Counted from the stretch's first letter, positions 1-10,146 are shown. The stretch is DNA of 64,000 nucleotides from Candidatus Kosakonia sp. 282A-S69 (GCF_029433855.1 NZ_JAROAU010000003.1:2978986-3042985), one strand, 5' to 3'. Numbers and translations: made by a program. The notes: generated by a model not told the origin, from the sequence alone.

Positions 1-197
1 TCAAAGGCCAGGAGCAGGCAGAAACCGTCCGTGCGCAGCTGGCGTTTGAAGGTTTTGACTCGCGCATTACCAGTAATAATGGCTGGAATCGCGTCGTGAT
101 GGGCCCGCTGAAAGGCAAAGAGAGCGCCGAGGCCACTCTTGGCAAGCTGAAACTGGCTGGTCACGCAAACTGCATTCGACTTTCCGCCGGGGGTTGA
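1..197 (+). CDS. ftsN: FtsN, cell division protein (3' end only)
   Basis: The frame starting at base 3 is open to a TGA at 195-197 and encodes the last 64 residues of FtsN. It reads as the C-terminal SPOR domain, which binds denuded septal peptidoglycan, and ends in CIRLSAGG. FtsN is a bitopic inner-membrane protein that activates septal cell-wall synthesis. The N-terminal cytoplasmic part and the membrane segment lie outside the window. The stop codon lies inside the -35 element of the next gene's heat-shock promoter, so hslV begins almost at once. Identification rests on close match to E. coli FtsN and on the conserved ftsN-hslVU order. Confidence 0.93.
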   Translation, partial: KGQEQAETVRAQLAFEGFDSRITSNNGWNRVVMGPLKGKESAEATLGKLKLAGHANCIRLSAGG

Positions 198-220
198 AAC
201 CCCCAAAATCCCCCCCATCT
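193..220 (+). promoter_or_regulatory. Sigma-32 heat-shock promoter of hslVU
   Basis: GTTGAAA at 193-199 is followed after 13 bases by CCCCATCT at 213-220. The second box fits the sigma-32 -10 consensus CCCCATnT exactly and the first differs by one base from CTTGAAA. The -35 box overlaps the ftsN stop codon. hslVU is a known sigma-32 regulon member in E. coli. Confidence 0.8.
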
Positions 221-233
221 ATAATTGCATTCT

Positions 234-254
234 GCCCCGTACGCTGTGCGGGGC
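234..254 (+). promoter_or_regulatory. Stem-loop in the hslVU 5' leader
   Basis: GCCCCG at 234-239 pairs with CGGGGC at 249-254. Three further pairs (U-G, A-U, C-G) leave a three-base GCU loop, giving a nine-pair stem about 35 bases upstream of the hslV start. It is not followed by a T tract, so it is more likely an mRNA-stabilising or translation-tuning element than a terminator. Confidence 0.5.
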
Positions 255-288
255 GCTGTATGTGCTTTTGTAACCAAGGGGTCTGCTC

Positions 289-819
289 GTGACAACAATC
301 GTAAGCGTACGCCGTAACGGCCATGTCGTTATCGCCGGTGATGGCCAGGCCACACTGGGCAACACCGTGATGAAGGGCAACGTTAAAAAAGTTCGCCGTC
401 TCTATAACGACAAAGTCATTGCAGGCTTTGCGGGCGGTACAGCGGATGCCTTCACGCTGTTTGAGCTTTTTGAACGCAAACTGGAAATGCACCAGGGTCA
501 CCTGGTGAAAGCCGCCGTCGAGCTGGCAAAGGACTGGCGTACCGATCGTATGCTGCGCAAGCTGGAGGCGCTGTTAGCGGTCGCCGACGAAACTGCGTCG
601 CTGATCATTACCGGTAATGGCGATGTGATTCAGCCGGAAAATGACCTGATTGCCATCGGTTCCGGCGGACCATACGCCCAGGCCGCTGCCCGCGCACTGC
701 TGGAGAACACTGAGCTTGGCGCGCGCGACATTGCTGAGAAGGCGTTGGGGATCGCAGGCGATATCTGCATCTACACCAACCACTTCCATACCATCGAAGA
801 ATTACCCGCTCAAGCGTAA
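289..819 (+). CDS. hslV: HslV (ClpQ), peptidase subunit of the HslUV protease
   Basis: This is the 176-residue peptidase of the HslUV ATP-dependent protease, a bacterial relative of proteasome beta subunits. The initiator is GTG at 289, with AAGGGG about eight bases upstream. Removal of Met exposes Thr2, the N-terminal nucleophile of the family. The GDGQATLGN motif lies near residues 17-25. HslV forms two stacked hexamers that degrade misfolded proteins and regulators such as SulA and RpoH in the cytoplasm. It is the first gene of a heat-shock operon with hslU, nine bases apart. Length matches E. coli HslV. Confidence 0.97.
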   Translation: MTTIVSVRRNGHVVIAGDGQATLGNTVMKGNVKKVRRLYNDKVIAGFAGGTADAFTLFELFERKLEMHQGHLVKAAVELAKDWRTDRMLRKLEALLAVADETASLIITGNGDVIQPENDLIAIGSGGPYAQAAARALLENTELGARDIAEKALGIAGDICIYTNHFHTIEELPAQA

Positions 820-828
820 GGATCTCCC

Positions 829-2163
829 ATGTCTGAAATGACCCCACGCGAAATCGTCAGCGAACTGAATAAACACATCATCGGCCAGGACGCGGCAAAG
901 CGCTCTGTGGCGATTGCTCTGCGTAACCGCTGGCGCCGTATGCAGCTCGATGAGGAGCTGCGTCACGAAGTGACACCGAAAAATATTCTGATGATCGGCC
1001 CGACCGGCGTCGGTAAAACCGAAATCGCCCGTCGTCTGGCGAAGCTCGCCAACGCGCCGTTTATCAAAGTGGAAGCGACCAAATTCACCGAAGTCGGCTA
1101 TGTCGGGAAAGAAGTGGATTCGATTATCCGCGATCTGACCGATGCCGCCGTGAAAATGGTGCGCAGCCAGTCAATCGACAGAAACCGCTACCGCGCCGAA
1201 GAGATGGCGGAAGAGCGCATCCTTGACGTGCTGATCCCGCCGGCGAAAAACAACTGGGGACAGCCGGAACAGGCGGCGGAACCCTCTGCGGCGCGCCAAT
1301 CCTTCCGTAAAAAGCTGCGCGAAGGCCAGCTGGATGATAAAGAGATTGAGATCGATCTCGCTGCCGCGCCAATGGGCGTAGAGATCATGGCACCTCCGGG
1401 CATGGAAGAGATGACCAACCAGCTGCAGTCCATGTTCCAGAACCTGGGCGGGCAGAAGCAGAAGCCGCGTAAGCTGAAAATCAAAGACGCGATGAAGCTG
1501 CTGATCGAAGAAGAAGCGGCGAAACTGGTCAACCCGGAAGAGCTGAAAGAGGAAGCGATCGAAGCCGTTGAGCAGCACGGTATCGTCTTTATCGATGAGA
1601 TCGATAAAATCTGTAAGCGCGGCGGTAACACCTCCGGCCCGGACGTCTCCCGCGAAGGTGTACAGCGCGACCTGCTGCCGCTGGTTGAGGGCTGCACCGT
1701 GTCGACCAAACACGGGATGGTGAAAACCGACCATATCCTGTTTATCGCTTCCGGCGCGTTCCAGGTTGCCAGCCCGTCAGATCTCATCCCGGAGCTGCAG
1801 GGTCGTTTGCCGATCCGTGTTGAGCTGCAGGCGCTGACCGCTGAAGATTTTGAGCGCATCCTCACCGAGCCAAACGCCTCCGTCACCGTGCAGTACAAAG
1901 CGCTGATGGCAACCGAAGGGGTAAATATCGAATTTACCGACGACGGCATCAAGCGTATCGCGCAGGCCGCATGGCAGGTGAATGAAAGCACCGAAAACAT
2001 CGGCGCGCGCCGTTTGCACACCGTACTTGAGCGTTTGATGGAGGATATCTCCTATGACGCCAGCGATCTGGGCGGCGAAACCATTACCATTGATGCAGAC
2101 TATGTGAGTAAACACCTTGATGCTTTAGTGGCGGATGAAGATCTGAGCCGTTTTATCTTATAA
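829..2163 (+). CDS. hslU: HslU (ClpY), unfoldase ATPase subunit of HslUV
   Basis: This 444-residue AAA+ ATPase unfolds substrates and feeds them into HslV. The Walker A motif GPTGVGKT is at residues 57-64. A Walker B FIDEIDK motif lies near residue 255. The central I-domain between them is rich in acidic and basic residues. The C-terminal tail SRFIL is the segment that docks into HslV and triggers its peptidase. It lies nine bases after hslV in the same heat-shock operon and is followed by a strong terminator hairpin. Length is one residue more than E. coli HslU. Confidence 0.97.
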   Translation: MSEMTPREIVSELNKHIIGQDAAKRSVAIALRNRWRRMQLDEELRHEVTPKNILMIGPTGVGKTEIARRLAKLANAPFIKVEATKFTEVGYVGKEVDSIIRDLTDAAVKMVRSQSIDRNRYRAEEMAEERILDVLIPPAKNNWGQPEQAAEPSAARQSFRKKLREGQLDDKEIEIDLAAAPMGVEIMAPPGMEEMTNQLQSMFQNLGGQKQKPRKLKIKDAMKLLIEEEAAKLVNPEELKEEAIEAVEQHGIVFIDEIDKICKRGGNTSGPDVSREGVQRDLLPLVEGCTVSTKHGMVKTDHILFIASGAFQVASPSDLIPELQGRLPIRVELQALTAEDFERILTEPNASVTVQYKALMATEGVNIEFTDDGIKRIAQAAWQVNESTENIGARRLHTVLERLMEDISYDASDLGGETITIDADYVSKHLDALVADEDLSRFIL

Positions 2164-2193
2164 TCGCGGCCAGACTCTTTTCATCACACTCGA

Positions 2194-2219
2194 TGGGGGC
2201 TTATGCCCCCATTTTTTTT
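2194..2219 (+). terminator. Rho-independent terminator after hslU
   Basis: TGGGGGC (2194-2200) and GCCCCCA (2205-2211) form a seven-pair stem with a TTAT loop, followed by eight T residues. It ends only 10 bases before the menA start codon, so it separates hslVU from menA or limits readthrough into it. Confidence 0.85.
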
Positions 2220-2229
2220 GGCCGGACTT

Positions 2230-3159
2230 ATGAACGATACGCACTCTCTGAGCCTTACCCAGGCATGGCTGGAAAGCCTGCGACCGAAAACGTTGCCGCT
2301 GGCCTTTGCCGCTATCGTGGTGGGAACCGTGCTTGCCTGGTGGCAGGGCTACTTTGATCCGCTGGTCGCGGCGCTGTCGCTGATTACCGCCGGTTTGCTG
2401 CAAATTCTCTCTAACCTCGCGAATGACTATGGCGATGCCATCAAAGGCAGCGATAAGCCGGATCGCATCGGGCCGCTGCGTGGGATGCAAAAAGGGGCGA
2501 TCTCCCTTGGGCAGATGAAGCGCGCGCTGCTTATCGTGATTGTGCTGAGCTCTATTTCCGGACTGGGGCTGGTAAGCGCCGCGACCCAGACGATGGCCGA
2601 TTTTGTCGGCTTCCTCGCGCTCGGCGGTCTGTCGATTATCGCCGCCATAACCTACACCGTTGGCAAGCGGCCGTATGGTTATCAAGGGCTGGGCGATATT
2701 TCAGTGCTCACCTTCTTCGGCTGGATAAGCGTGATGGGGAGCTGGTATCTGCAGGCACATACGCTAGTTCCGGCGATTTTCCTCCCCGCCACCGCCTGCG
2801 GCTTGCTGGCGACGGCGGTGCTGAACATCAATAACCTGCGCGATATCGATAGCGATCGCGAGAACGGCAAATATACGCTGGTGGTGCGCTTAGGGCCGGT
2901 GAATGCCCGCCGTTACCATGCCGGTTTGCTGGCGGGCGCGCTGCTCTGCCTTGCGCTCTTCAACCTGATTTCGCTGCACAGCCTCTGGGGCTGGCTATTT
3001 TTGCTCGCCGCGCCGCTGCTGTTTAAGCAGGCACGTTATGTGCTGCGCGAGCGCGATCCACGCGCAATGCCGCCGATGCTTGAACGCACAGTAAAAGGCG
3101 CGTTGCTGACTAATCTGCTGTTTGTACTGGGGATTATTTTGAGCAAGACGCTCGCCTGA
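2230..3159 (+). CDS. menA: MenA, 1,4-dihydroxy-2-naphthoate polyprenyltransferase
   Basis: MenA is an integral membrane prenyltransferase of the UbiA superfamily. It joins an octaprenyl chain to 1,4-dihydroxy-2-naphthoate to give demethylmenaquinone, used in anaerobic respiration. The Asp-rich diphosphate-binding motif [11 protein letters not shown] is at residues 65-75, and a second motif with [10 protein letters not shown] lies near residue 200. Eight or nine hydrophobic segments fit the UbiA fold. I chose ATG 2230 (309 residues) because it matches the E. coli length. An in-frame start at 2203 lies inside the upstream terminator. The ribosome site before 2230 is weak. Confidence 0.93.
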   Translation: MNDTHSLSLTQAWLESLRPKTLPLAFAAIVVGTVLAWWQGYFDPLVAALSLITAGLLQILSNLANDYGDAIKGSDKPDRIGPLRGMQKGAISLGQMKRALLIVIVLSSISGLGLVSAATQTMADFVGFLALGGLSIIAAITYTVGKRPYGYQGLGDISVLTFFGWISVMGSWYLQAHTLVPAIFLPATACGLLATAVLNINNLRDIDSDRENGKYTLVVRLGPVNARRYHAGLLAGALLCLALFNLISLHSLWGWLFLLAAPLLFKQARYVLRERDPRAMPPMLERTVKGALLTNLLFVLGIILSKTLA

Positions 3160-3189
3160 GCGCCAGAGAGCAATTAAAAATTGATGCTT

Positions 3190-3219
3190 TTGCCAACAGC
3201 GCGCGATGCGCGATATACT
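3190..3219 (+). promoter_or_regulatory. Candidate rraA promoter
   Basis: TTGCCA at 3190-3195 and TATACT at 3214-3219 are 18 bases apart, about 32 bases before the rraA start. In E. coli rraA is transcribed by sigma-S, which tolerates a poor -35 box. This assignment is by inspection only. Confidence 0.4.
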
Positions 3220-3251
3220 TACGGCTCTCGCAGCAACTGAACGTAAATCCT

Positions 3252-3737
3252 ATGAAATACGATACTTCTGAGCTTTGTGACATCTACCAGGAAGAGGTCA
3301 ACGTCGTCGAACCGCTGTTTTCCAACTTTGGCGGTCGCTCCTCTTTCGGCGGGCAAATCATCACGGTGAAATGTTTCGAGGATAACGGGTTGCTTTACGA
3401 TCTGCTCGAACAGAATGGTCGTGGTCGCGTGCTGGTGGTCGACGGCGGCGGTTCCGTACGCCGGGCGTTGGTTGACGCCGATCTCGCGCGTCTGGCGGCG
3501 CAAAACGAGTGGGAAGGAATGGTGGTCTACGGCGCGGTGCGCCAGGTGGACGATCTGGAAGAGCTGGATATCGGCATCCAGGCGATGGCCGCAATTCCGG
3601 TTGGCGCAGCGGGCGAAGGCATTGGCGAAAGTGATATTCGCGTCAACTTCGGCGGCGTAACCTTCTTCTCCGGTGACCATCTCTATGCCGATAACACCGG
3701 CATTATTCTCGCCGAAGATCCTCTCGATATCGAATAA
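3252..3737 (+). CDS. rraA: RraA, inhibitor of ribonuclease E
   Basis: This 161-residue protein is near identical to E. coli RraA over its whole length. RraA is a ring-shaped trimer that binds the C-terminal scaffold of RNase E and inhibits mRNA decay in the cytoplasm. It was first named menG because it sits beside menA, but it lacks methyltransferase motifs. The fold is a swivelling beta/beta/alpha type, with glycine-rich stretches [10 protein letters not shown] and [10 protein letters not shown]. It has its own promoter region and a strong downstream terminator, so it is probably a single-gene unit. Confidence 0.95.
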   Translation: MKYDTSELCDIYQEEVNVVEPLFSNFGGRSSFGGQIITVKCFEDNGLLYDLLEQNGRGRVLVVDGGGSVRRALVDADLARLAAQNEWEGMVVYGAVRQVDDLEELDIGIQAMAAIPVGAAGEGIGESDIRVNFGGVTFFSGDHLYADNTGIILAEDPLDIE

Positions 3738-3740
3738 ACG

Positions 3741-3766
3741 AAAGGGCACCTGAGGGTGCCCTTTTT
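3741..3766 (+). terminator. Rho-independent terminator after rraA
   Basis: AAAGGGCACC (3741-3750) pairs perfectly with GGTGCCCTTT (3755-3764) around a TGAG loop, and the T run continues to 3766. Confidence 0.9.
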
Positions 3767-3810
3767 GTCGCTGCCAAATGAAATGGCGCTTAACTAGTTT
3801 GCTTAATACG

Positions 3811-3920
3811 CAAAAGATTTCGTGTTGTGGCAAGGCGGCAAGCAGGTGAATCCCCGGGAGCATAGATAACTATGTGACCGGGGTGAGCGCGCGCAGCCAA
3901 CGCCGCGACGGCACGAAAGA
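3811..3920. repeat. Structured intergenic element between rraA and zapB
   Basis: The gap between convergent rraA and zapB contains nested inverted repeats. TTTCGTG (3818-3824) can pair with CACGAAA (3912-3918). CCCCGG (3852-3857) pairs with CCGGGG (3878-3883). CATAG (3861-3865) pairs with CTATG (3870-3874) around ATAA. The right half carries GGTGAGCGCGCGCAGCCAACG, in which a GGTGAGCGnnCGCAGCC-like core resembles a small intergenic repeat I recall from several E. coli loci. On the minus strand it would be part of the zapB 3' UTR. Function is unknown. Confidence 0.5.
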
Positions 3921-3930
3921 TAAAGCGTAA

Positions 3931-4176
3931 TTACACTTCTTCCATGCGGCCCAGCAGCGCCTGCAGACGCTCCTGCCAGCCGTGCTGCTGCTCACGCAGC
4001 TGTTGATTTTCGCGCTCCAGCTCTTCACGGCTCTGGTGTGCAGAGTGAACATCCTGCGACAGGCTGTTGTTCTTCTCTTTCAGTTCTTCGATTTCCATCT
4101 GCAGCAGGGTGATGGTATCAATCGCCTGCTGTACTTTTGCTTCCAGTTTCTCAAATACTTCTAATGACATAGTCAT
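3931..4176 (-). CDS. zapB: ZapB, FtsZ-ring-associated coiled-coil protein
   Basis: ZapB is a small cytoplasmic, almost wholly coiled-coil protein that stabilises the Z ring and links it to the Ter macrodomain through ZapA and MatP. The 81-residue product begins [12 protein letters not shown] and ends [10 protein letters not shown], as in E. coli YiiU/ZapB. Leucine heptads run through residues 5-75. I chose ATG 4176 because AGGAG lies seven bases upstream and the length matches the family. The frame extends upstream to 4218 without further support. It converges on rraA. Confidence 0.93.
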   Translation of the reverse strand: MTMSLEVFEKLEAKVQQAIDTITLLQMEIEELKEKNNSLSQDVHSAHQSREELERENQQLREQQHGWQERLQALLGRMEEV

Positions 4177-4460
4177 ACTTCTCCTGAGTGGCAAGGCGTT
4201 GATGGACTTACACTTCATTATTTGCCAGACAAATAGGTAGCCCGTCTGCCCGCTAAATTATGCGTGTCTTTAAGCATCCTCGTCCCGCAGAGCGGCGACG
4301 CCTTAATACGATGAGCGGATTTCGCTTGTTACCGATTGTATGAATCGCGCCAGCCCCTGTCCAGCATGGAGCGGCGCTGTTTGCGCTTTGCAACACTTTT
4401 CGTCCTGGTCCTGGTGCAATCCGCTTCGCTACTCCGTAATTGTTAATACCCGCGTTACAT

Positions 4461-4480
4461 AAATGATTCAAATATCATTT
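4461..4480. promoter_or_regulatory. Perfect 7-bp inverted repeat upstream of glpF
   Basis: AAATGAT (4461-4467) and ATCATTT (4474-4480) are exact inverted repeats separated by six bases, a spacing typical of dimeric regulators such as CRP. The arms are not the CRP consensus TGTGA/TCACA. It lies about 190 bases before the glpF start, in the 490-base gap between zapB and glpF. The rest of that gap shows no coding region I can support. Confidence 0.35.
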
Positions 4481-4506
4481 CGTATTGGTGCAAAAACGCG
4501 CGCCAC

Positions 4507-4590
4507 CGCTCGTAAACGCTCATTTTATTGACGCAGTACACACATTTCGATTTCGATATTTCTCGTTTTTGCTCGTTAACGATAAATTAA
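4507..4590 (+). promoter_or_regulatory. Candidate GlpR operators of glpFKX
   Basis: The perfect palindrome TCGTTAACGA lies at 4573-4582. Related TCG-containing stretches occur at 4508-4520 and 4547-4566. GlpR operators in E. coli are AT-rich palindromes with TCG/CGA arms, and several tandem copies control glpFKX. Exact operator limits need footprinting. Confidence 0.5.
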
Positions 4591-4669
4591 CACTATGTCT
4601 ACACGACATCATGGGGGTGCTGTTTCTCTCATGCCTACAATAACCATTAAACTTCTGCAGGATCCGATT

Positions 4670-5521
4670 ATGAGTCAGACACCAACCGTAAAAGGCCAGT
4701 GCATTGCCGAGTTTCTCGGTACCGGGTTGTTGATTTTCTTCGGCGTGGGATGTGTTGCAGCGTTAAAAGTGGCGGGCGCCACTTTTGGCCAGTGGGAAAT
4801 CAGTATTATCTGGGGTTTGGGCGTGGCGATGGCCATCTACCTGACCGCAGGGGTTTCCGGCGCGCATCTTAATCCGGCTGTAACCATTGCACTTTGGCTC
4901 TTCGCGAGCTTTGACGGACGCAAAGTTGTTCCTTTTATTTTTTCTCAATTTGCCGGCGCGTTTTGCGCGGCTGCACTTGTTTACGGGCTTTACTACAATC
5001 TTTTCCTCGACTTCGAACAGACGCACAATATGGTTCGCGGCAGCGTCGAAAGTCTTGATCTGGCTGGCATCTTTTCAACCTACCCCAACCCGCATATCAA
5101 TCTTGTGCAGGCCTTCGCGGTTGAGATGGTGATTACCGCTATTCTGATGGGCGTGATTATGGCGCTGGGCGATGATGGCAACGGCGTGCCGCGTGGCCCA
5201 ATGGCTCCGCTGCTGATTGGTCTGCTGATCGCGGTCATTGGTGCTTCAATGGGACCGCTCACCGGCTTCGCCATGAACCCGGCGCGCGATCTTGGACCGA
5301 AAACCTTCGCCTGGCTCGCCGGCTGGGGTAACGTCGCCTTTACCGGCGGCAAAGATATTCCCTACTTCCTCGTGCCGCTCTTTGGGCCGATTGTAGGCGC
5401 GGCGCTTGGCGCGTTCAGCTATCGCAAACTGATCGCCCGCCATCTGCCGTCTGGAACAAGTGAGGCTGCGAAAGAGAAAGGCACCGCCTCCACCACGGCT
5501 CAACAAAAAGCTTCGCTGTAA
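4670..5521 (+). CDS. glpF: GlpF, glycerol facilitator (aquaglyceroporin)
   Basis: GlpF is an inner-membrane MIP-family channel that lets glycerol diffuse in, where GlpK traps it as glycerol 3-phosphate. Both pore motifs are present: NPA in SGAHLNPAV at residues 68-70, and NPA in GFAMNPARD near residue 203. Six membrane segments are evident. I chose ATG 4670 (283 residues) because MSQTPTVKGQC matches the known N-terminus. The longer frame from 4595 lies in the leader. The C-terminal tail is rich in Ala, Thr and Lys and differs from E. coli. It is first in glpFKX, 21 bases before glpK. Confidence 0.96.
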   Translation: MSQTPTVKGQCIAEFLGTGLLIFFGVGCVAALKVAGATFGQWEISIIWGLGVAMAIYLTAGVSGAHLNPAVTIALWLFASFDGRKVVPFIFSQFAGAFCAAALVYGLYYNLFLDFEQTHNMVRGSVESLDLAGIFSTYPNPHINLVQAFAVEMVITAILMGVIMALGDDGNGVPRGPMAPLLIGLLIAVIGASMGPLTGFAMNPARDLGPKTFAWLAGWGNVAFTGGKDIPYFLVPLFGPIVGAALGAFSYRKLIARHLPSGTSEAAKEKGTASTTAQQKASL

Positions 5522-7051
<1,530 letters not shown>

Positions 7052-7065
7052 CTCTCTCCACTTAT

Positions 7066-7089
7066 GCCCTCTCCCTGCCGGGAGGGGGT
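7066..7089 (+). repeat. CCCTCTCCC-type hairpin between glpK and glpX
   Basis: GCCCTCTCCC (7066-7075) pairs with GGGAGGGGGT (7080-7089) through ten pairs including two G-U, with a four-base loop. No T tract follows, so it is likely an intra-operon mRNA hairpin. Similar sequences lie after tpiA, cpxA and the rhamnose binding-protein gene. Confidence 0.6.
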
Positions 7090-7159
7090 ATCTGCCGCAC
7101 CCCCGTCCTCTTTTCACTGTGTTAAACTTCGCGCAATTTCTTTCAAAACTGAGTGTGTG

Positions 7160-8170
7160 ATGAAACGAGAACTTGCCATCGAATTCTCCCGTGTTACCGA
7201 AGCTGCGGCACTGGCTGGCTATAAATGGCTGGGGCGCGGCGATAAAAACACGGCGGACGGCGCAGCGGTACACGCTATGCGCATTATGCTCAACCAGGTC
7301 AATATTGACGGCACGATTGTCATCGGTGAAGGGGAGATCGACGAAGCGCCGATGCTCTTTATCGGAGAGAAAGTGGGCACCGGCAAAGGCGACGCGGTCG
7401 ATATTGCCGTCGACCCGATTGAAGGGACGCGCATGACGGCAATGGGCCAGGCCAACGCGCTGGCGGTGCTCGCGGTCGGTGACAAAGGCTGCTTCCTCAA
7501 CGCGCCGGACATGTATATGGAAAAGCTGATCGTCGGCCCCGGAGCCAGAGGCGCTATCGATCTCAACCTGCCTTTAGCCGATAACCTGCGCAATATCGCC
7601 GCCGCGCTCGGCAAACCGCTCAGCGAACTGACGGTCACTATTCTTGCCAAGCCGCGCCATGATGCAACCATCGCCGAGTTACAGGCGCTGGGCGTGCGCG
7701 TGTTTGCGATTCCTGACGGCGATGTCGCCGCGTCGATCCTCACCTGCATGCCCGACAGCGAAGTGGATGTGCTCTACGGGATTGGCGGCGCGCCGGAAGG
7801 CGTGGTGTCGGCGGCAGTGATCCGCGCGCTGGATGGCGATATGCAGGGCCGGTTGCTGGCGCGTCACCAGGTGAAGGGCGACAGTGAAGAGAACCGCCGT
7901 ATCGGCGAGCAGGAGCTGAAACGCTGCCGCGGTATGGGGATTGAGGCAGGTAATGTGCTGCGCCTGGATGAGATGGCGCGCAGTGATAATGTCATCTTCT
8001 CTGCCACTGGTATCACCAAAGGCGATCTGCTGGATGGCATTACGCGCAAAGGCAATATGGCAACCACCGAGACGCTGCTGATCCGCGGTAAATCGCGCAC
8101 CATTCGCCGGATTCAATCGATCCATTATCTGGATCGTAAAGACCCGGACGTACAACGACATATACTGTAA
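7160..8170 (+). CDS. glpX: GlpX, class II fructose-1,6-bisphosphatase
   Basis: GlpX hydrolyses fructose 1,6-bisphosphate to fructose 6-phosphate, a gluconeogenic step that fits growth on glycerol. It is a lithium-sensitive metal-dependent phosphatase. The metal motif DPIEGT is at residues 85-90 and GEGE at 57-60. I chose ATG 7160 (336 residues) because MKRELAIEFSRVTE matches the family start and the length equals that of E. coli. The upstream extension to 7064 runs through the glpK-glpX hairpin. It is the third gene of glpFKX. Confidence 0.95.
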   Translation: MKRELAIEFSRVTEAAALAGYKWLGRGDKNTADGAAVHAMRIMLNQVNIDGTIVIGEGEIDEAPMLFIGEKVGTGKGDAVDIAVDPIEGTRMTAMGQANALAVLAVGDKGCFLNAPDMYMEKLIVGPGARGAIDLNLPLADNLRNIAAALGKPLSELTVTILAKPRHDATIAELQALGVRVFAIPDGDVAASILTCMPDSEVDVLYGIGGAPEGVVSAAVIRALDGDMQGRLLARHQVKGDSEENRRIGEQELKRCRGMGIEAGNVLRLDEMARSDNVIFSATGITKGDLLDGITRKGNMATTETLLIRGKSRTIRRIQSIHYLDRKDPDVQRHIL

Positions 8171-8266
8171 GTCTATTTGTTCAATTGAGCTTTCCGGCTC
8201 GCACGGGCTGGAAATCTCAGGCGACAACCACCAGGATAAGGCAACGTTACAGAACAGGAGAGAACC

Positions 8267-9013
8267 ATGGCGGAATGGGTAACAGGAAAAGTCACAAAGG
8301 TGGAATTCTGGACCGATGCACTCTTCAGCCTCACCGTACATGCCCCCGTTCAACCCTTCACTGCCGGACAGTTCGCCAAGCTTGGGCTGGAGATTGACGG
8401 CGAACGCGTGCAGCGCGCTTACTCCTACGTCAATGCACCGGGTAATCCGGATCTTGAGTTCTATCTCGTCACCGTTCCGGAAGGGAAACTGAGCCCGCGC
8501 CTGGCTGCCCTGCAACCGGGCGATGAACTGTTAATTGTCAGCGAAGCCGCCGGCTTTTTCGTGCTGGAAGAGGTGCCAGAGTGCGAGACGCTCTGGATGC
8601 TGGCGACTGGCACGGCTATCGGGCCTTATCTGTCGATGCTGCAGGAGGGGAAAGATCTTGAACGGTTCAAAAATATCGTCCTGCTGCATGCGGTGCGCTA
8701 CGGCGCGGATTTGAGCTACCTGCCGCTGATGCTGGAGCTGCAAAAGCGCTATGAAGGGAAGTTGCGCATTCAGACGGTGGTCAGCCGCGAGACGCTCTCC
8801 GGCTCCCTGACCGGGCGCGTGCCAGCGCTGATTGAGAGCGGCGCGCTGGAGGAAGCGGTCGGTCTGCCGATGACCGCTGAGACCAGCCATGTGATGCTGT
8901 GCGGTAACCCACAGATGGTGCGCGACACCACACAGCTGCTGAAAGATTCCCGGCAGATGGCTAAACACCTGCGCCGCCGTCCGGGGCATATCACCGCTGA
9001 GCACTACTGGTAA
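8267..9013 (+). CDS. fpr: Fpr, ferredoxin/flavodoxin-NADP+ reductase
   Basis: Fpr is a cytoplasmic FAD enzyme that passes electrons from NADPH to flavodoxin or ferredoxin, which serve radical-SAM enzymes and oxidative-stress repair. The FAD motif RAYSYVN is at residues 50-56. The NADP-binding ATGTAIGPYLSM loop lies near residue 115. The C-terminus is EHYW with the terminal Trp that stacks on the flavin. Length (248) equals that of E. coli. It is the SoxRS-induced neighbour of glpX in E. coli. I could not place a convincing SoxS box in the 96-base gap upstream. Confidence 0.96.
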   Translation: MAEWVTGKVTKVEFWTDALFSLTVHAPVQPFTAGQFAKLGLEIDGERVQRAYSYVNAPGNPDLEFYLVTVPEGKLSPRLAALQPGDELLIVSEAAGFFVLEEVPECETLWMLATGTAIGPYLSMLQEGKDLERFKNIVLLHAVRYGADLSYLPLMLELQKRYEGKLRIQTVVSRETLSGSLTGRVPALIESGALEEAVGLPMTAETSHVMLCGNPQMVRDTTQLLKDSRQMAKHLRRRPGHITAEHYW

Positions 9014-9433
9014 TCAGCGGAACTTCACCTCAAGCGTCTCGCTGCCAAAACGATTTTTGCCCTGGGTGCCGATCATCGCGCCCAGGTCGATCATCATGAC
9101 CACGATAATGGCCACCGGAATCAGGCGTCCCACCGCCCACGCCAGCGTGCCGTTGAGGATCTCCCAGTTGCCTGACAGCAGCATCCACGCCAGCACCATC
9201 AAAAGCGCCCAGGCACCGTGGCGACCGCGATCGTGCAGCCGTTTAACCATCACGCAGGCGGTTGGCCAGATCAGGCAGACGAGGATAAACGCCGCCGTCT
9301 GGAAATCGAGCATGCCGTCATTCGCCAGCACAAACAGCAGAGTCATGCTCACGACCCACAGCACCATCCAGATCCAGAAATCGCGGCGTCCAATGCGCCC
9401 CTTAAACGAAAACAACCACTGCTGTATGCCCAT
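9014..9433 (-). CDS. yiiR: YiiR, DUF805 inner-membrane protein
   Basis: This 139-residue protein has about four hydrophobic segments and the DUF805 hallmark near the N-terminus, FSFKGRIGRRDFW, followed by a central VKRLHDRGR motif. The family is widespread and small, and its molecular function is not established. The gene lies between fpr and yiiQ as in E. coli, converging on fpr and divergent from yiiQ. The stop codon directly abuts the end of fpr. Confidence 0.85.
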   Translation of the reverse strand: MGIQQWLFSFKGRIGRRDFWIWMVLWVVSMTLLFVLANDGMLDFQTAAFILVCLIWPTACVMVKRLHDRGRHGAWALLMVLAWMLLSGNWEILNGTLAWAVGRLIPVAIIVVMMIDLGAMIGTQGKNRFGSETLEVKFR

Positions 9434-9546
9434 GTAAGGTTCCTTATTATCGTAATAGCGGCTAGTGTACCCTGGCGGCGGGAGTTTTTGACAAGGCCGC
9501 CCAATCTCGTTTTAATCGTCAGCACACTCTACAGAGGGCGATGTGA

Positions 9547-10146
9547 ATGAAAGCACGGCGTTACCACTTTTGGCTGCTCTTTTCCGCGCTGGCATTTTGC
9601 GCGCCGGGTTGGGCAGAAGAGGCGCCAGCCGCCGTCACCGCGCCCTACTTACTGCCGGGCGCCCCCACCTTTGACGAATCTATCAGCCAGTTCCGTGAAA
9701 AGTTCAATGCCGACAATCCCACGCTTGCGCTGAACGAGTTTCGCGCCGTCGACAGCCGCAGCGATCGTGCCAACCTGACGCGCGCGGCTACGCGCATCAA
9801 TGATTATCTTTATGCCTCCACGGCGCTGGAGCGCGGAACGTTAAAGATTAAATCGATGCAGATCACCTGGCTGCCGGTGCAGGGGCCGGAGCAGAAGGCG
9901 GCTAAAGCGAAGGCGCAGGAGTATATGAGCGCCTTTATCCGCGCCTTCTCTCCGACCATGACCGCGGCGCAAAGTATGCAAAAGCTGCAAAAGCTGCTGA
10001 CCAACGGCAAAAGCAAAGCCTACTATGCTGAGACGGAGGGCGCGGTGCGCTATGTGGTGGCAGACAACGGGGAAAAGGGGCTAACCTTCGCGGTTGAACC
10101 GATTAAGCTGACGCTATCTGAACCTCTTGAAGGGAACAATAAATGA
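9547..10146 (+). CDS. yiiQ: YiiQ, DUF1454 periplasmic protein
   Basis: This 199-residue protein starts with a clear signal peptide (basic MKARRYH, hydrophobic core, likely cleavage after GWA near residue 23). The mature part is mixed alpha/beta and lacks cysteines. It matches E. coli YiiQ (DUF1454), a periplasmic protein of unknown role. It precedes tpiA on the same strand by about 107 bases, as in E. coli. The start at 9547 has an AGGG-type ribosome site just upstream (GAGGGCG). Confidence 0.85.
   Translation: MKARRYHFWLLFSALAFCAPGWAEEAPAAVTAPYLLPGAPTFDESISQFREKFNADNPTLALNEFRAVDSRSDRANLTRAATRINDYLYASTALERGTLKIKSMQITWLPVQGPEQKAAKAKAQEYMSAFIRAFSPTMTAAQSMQKLQKLLTNGKSKAYYAETEGAVRYVVADNGEKGLTFAVEPIKLTLSEPLEGNNK

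Noticed and set aside
4253-4471. A 72-codon frame in the zapB-glpF gap
   Set aside because: There is no ribosome site, no recognisable feature, and composition is like non-coding DNA.
8171-8266. A possible SoxS box upstream of fpr (GCAC followed by a GGAAAT stretch)
   Set aside because: It mismatches the SoxS/MarA consensus at several fixed positions, so it was not listed as a site.
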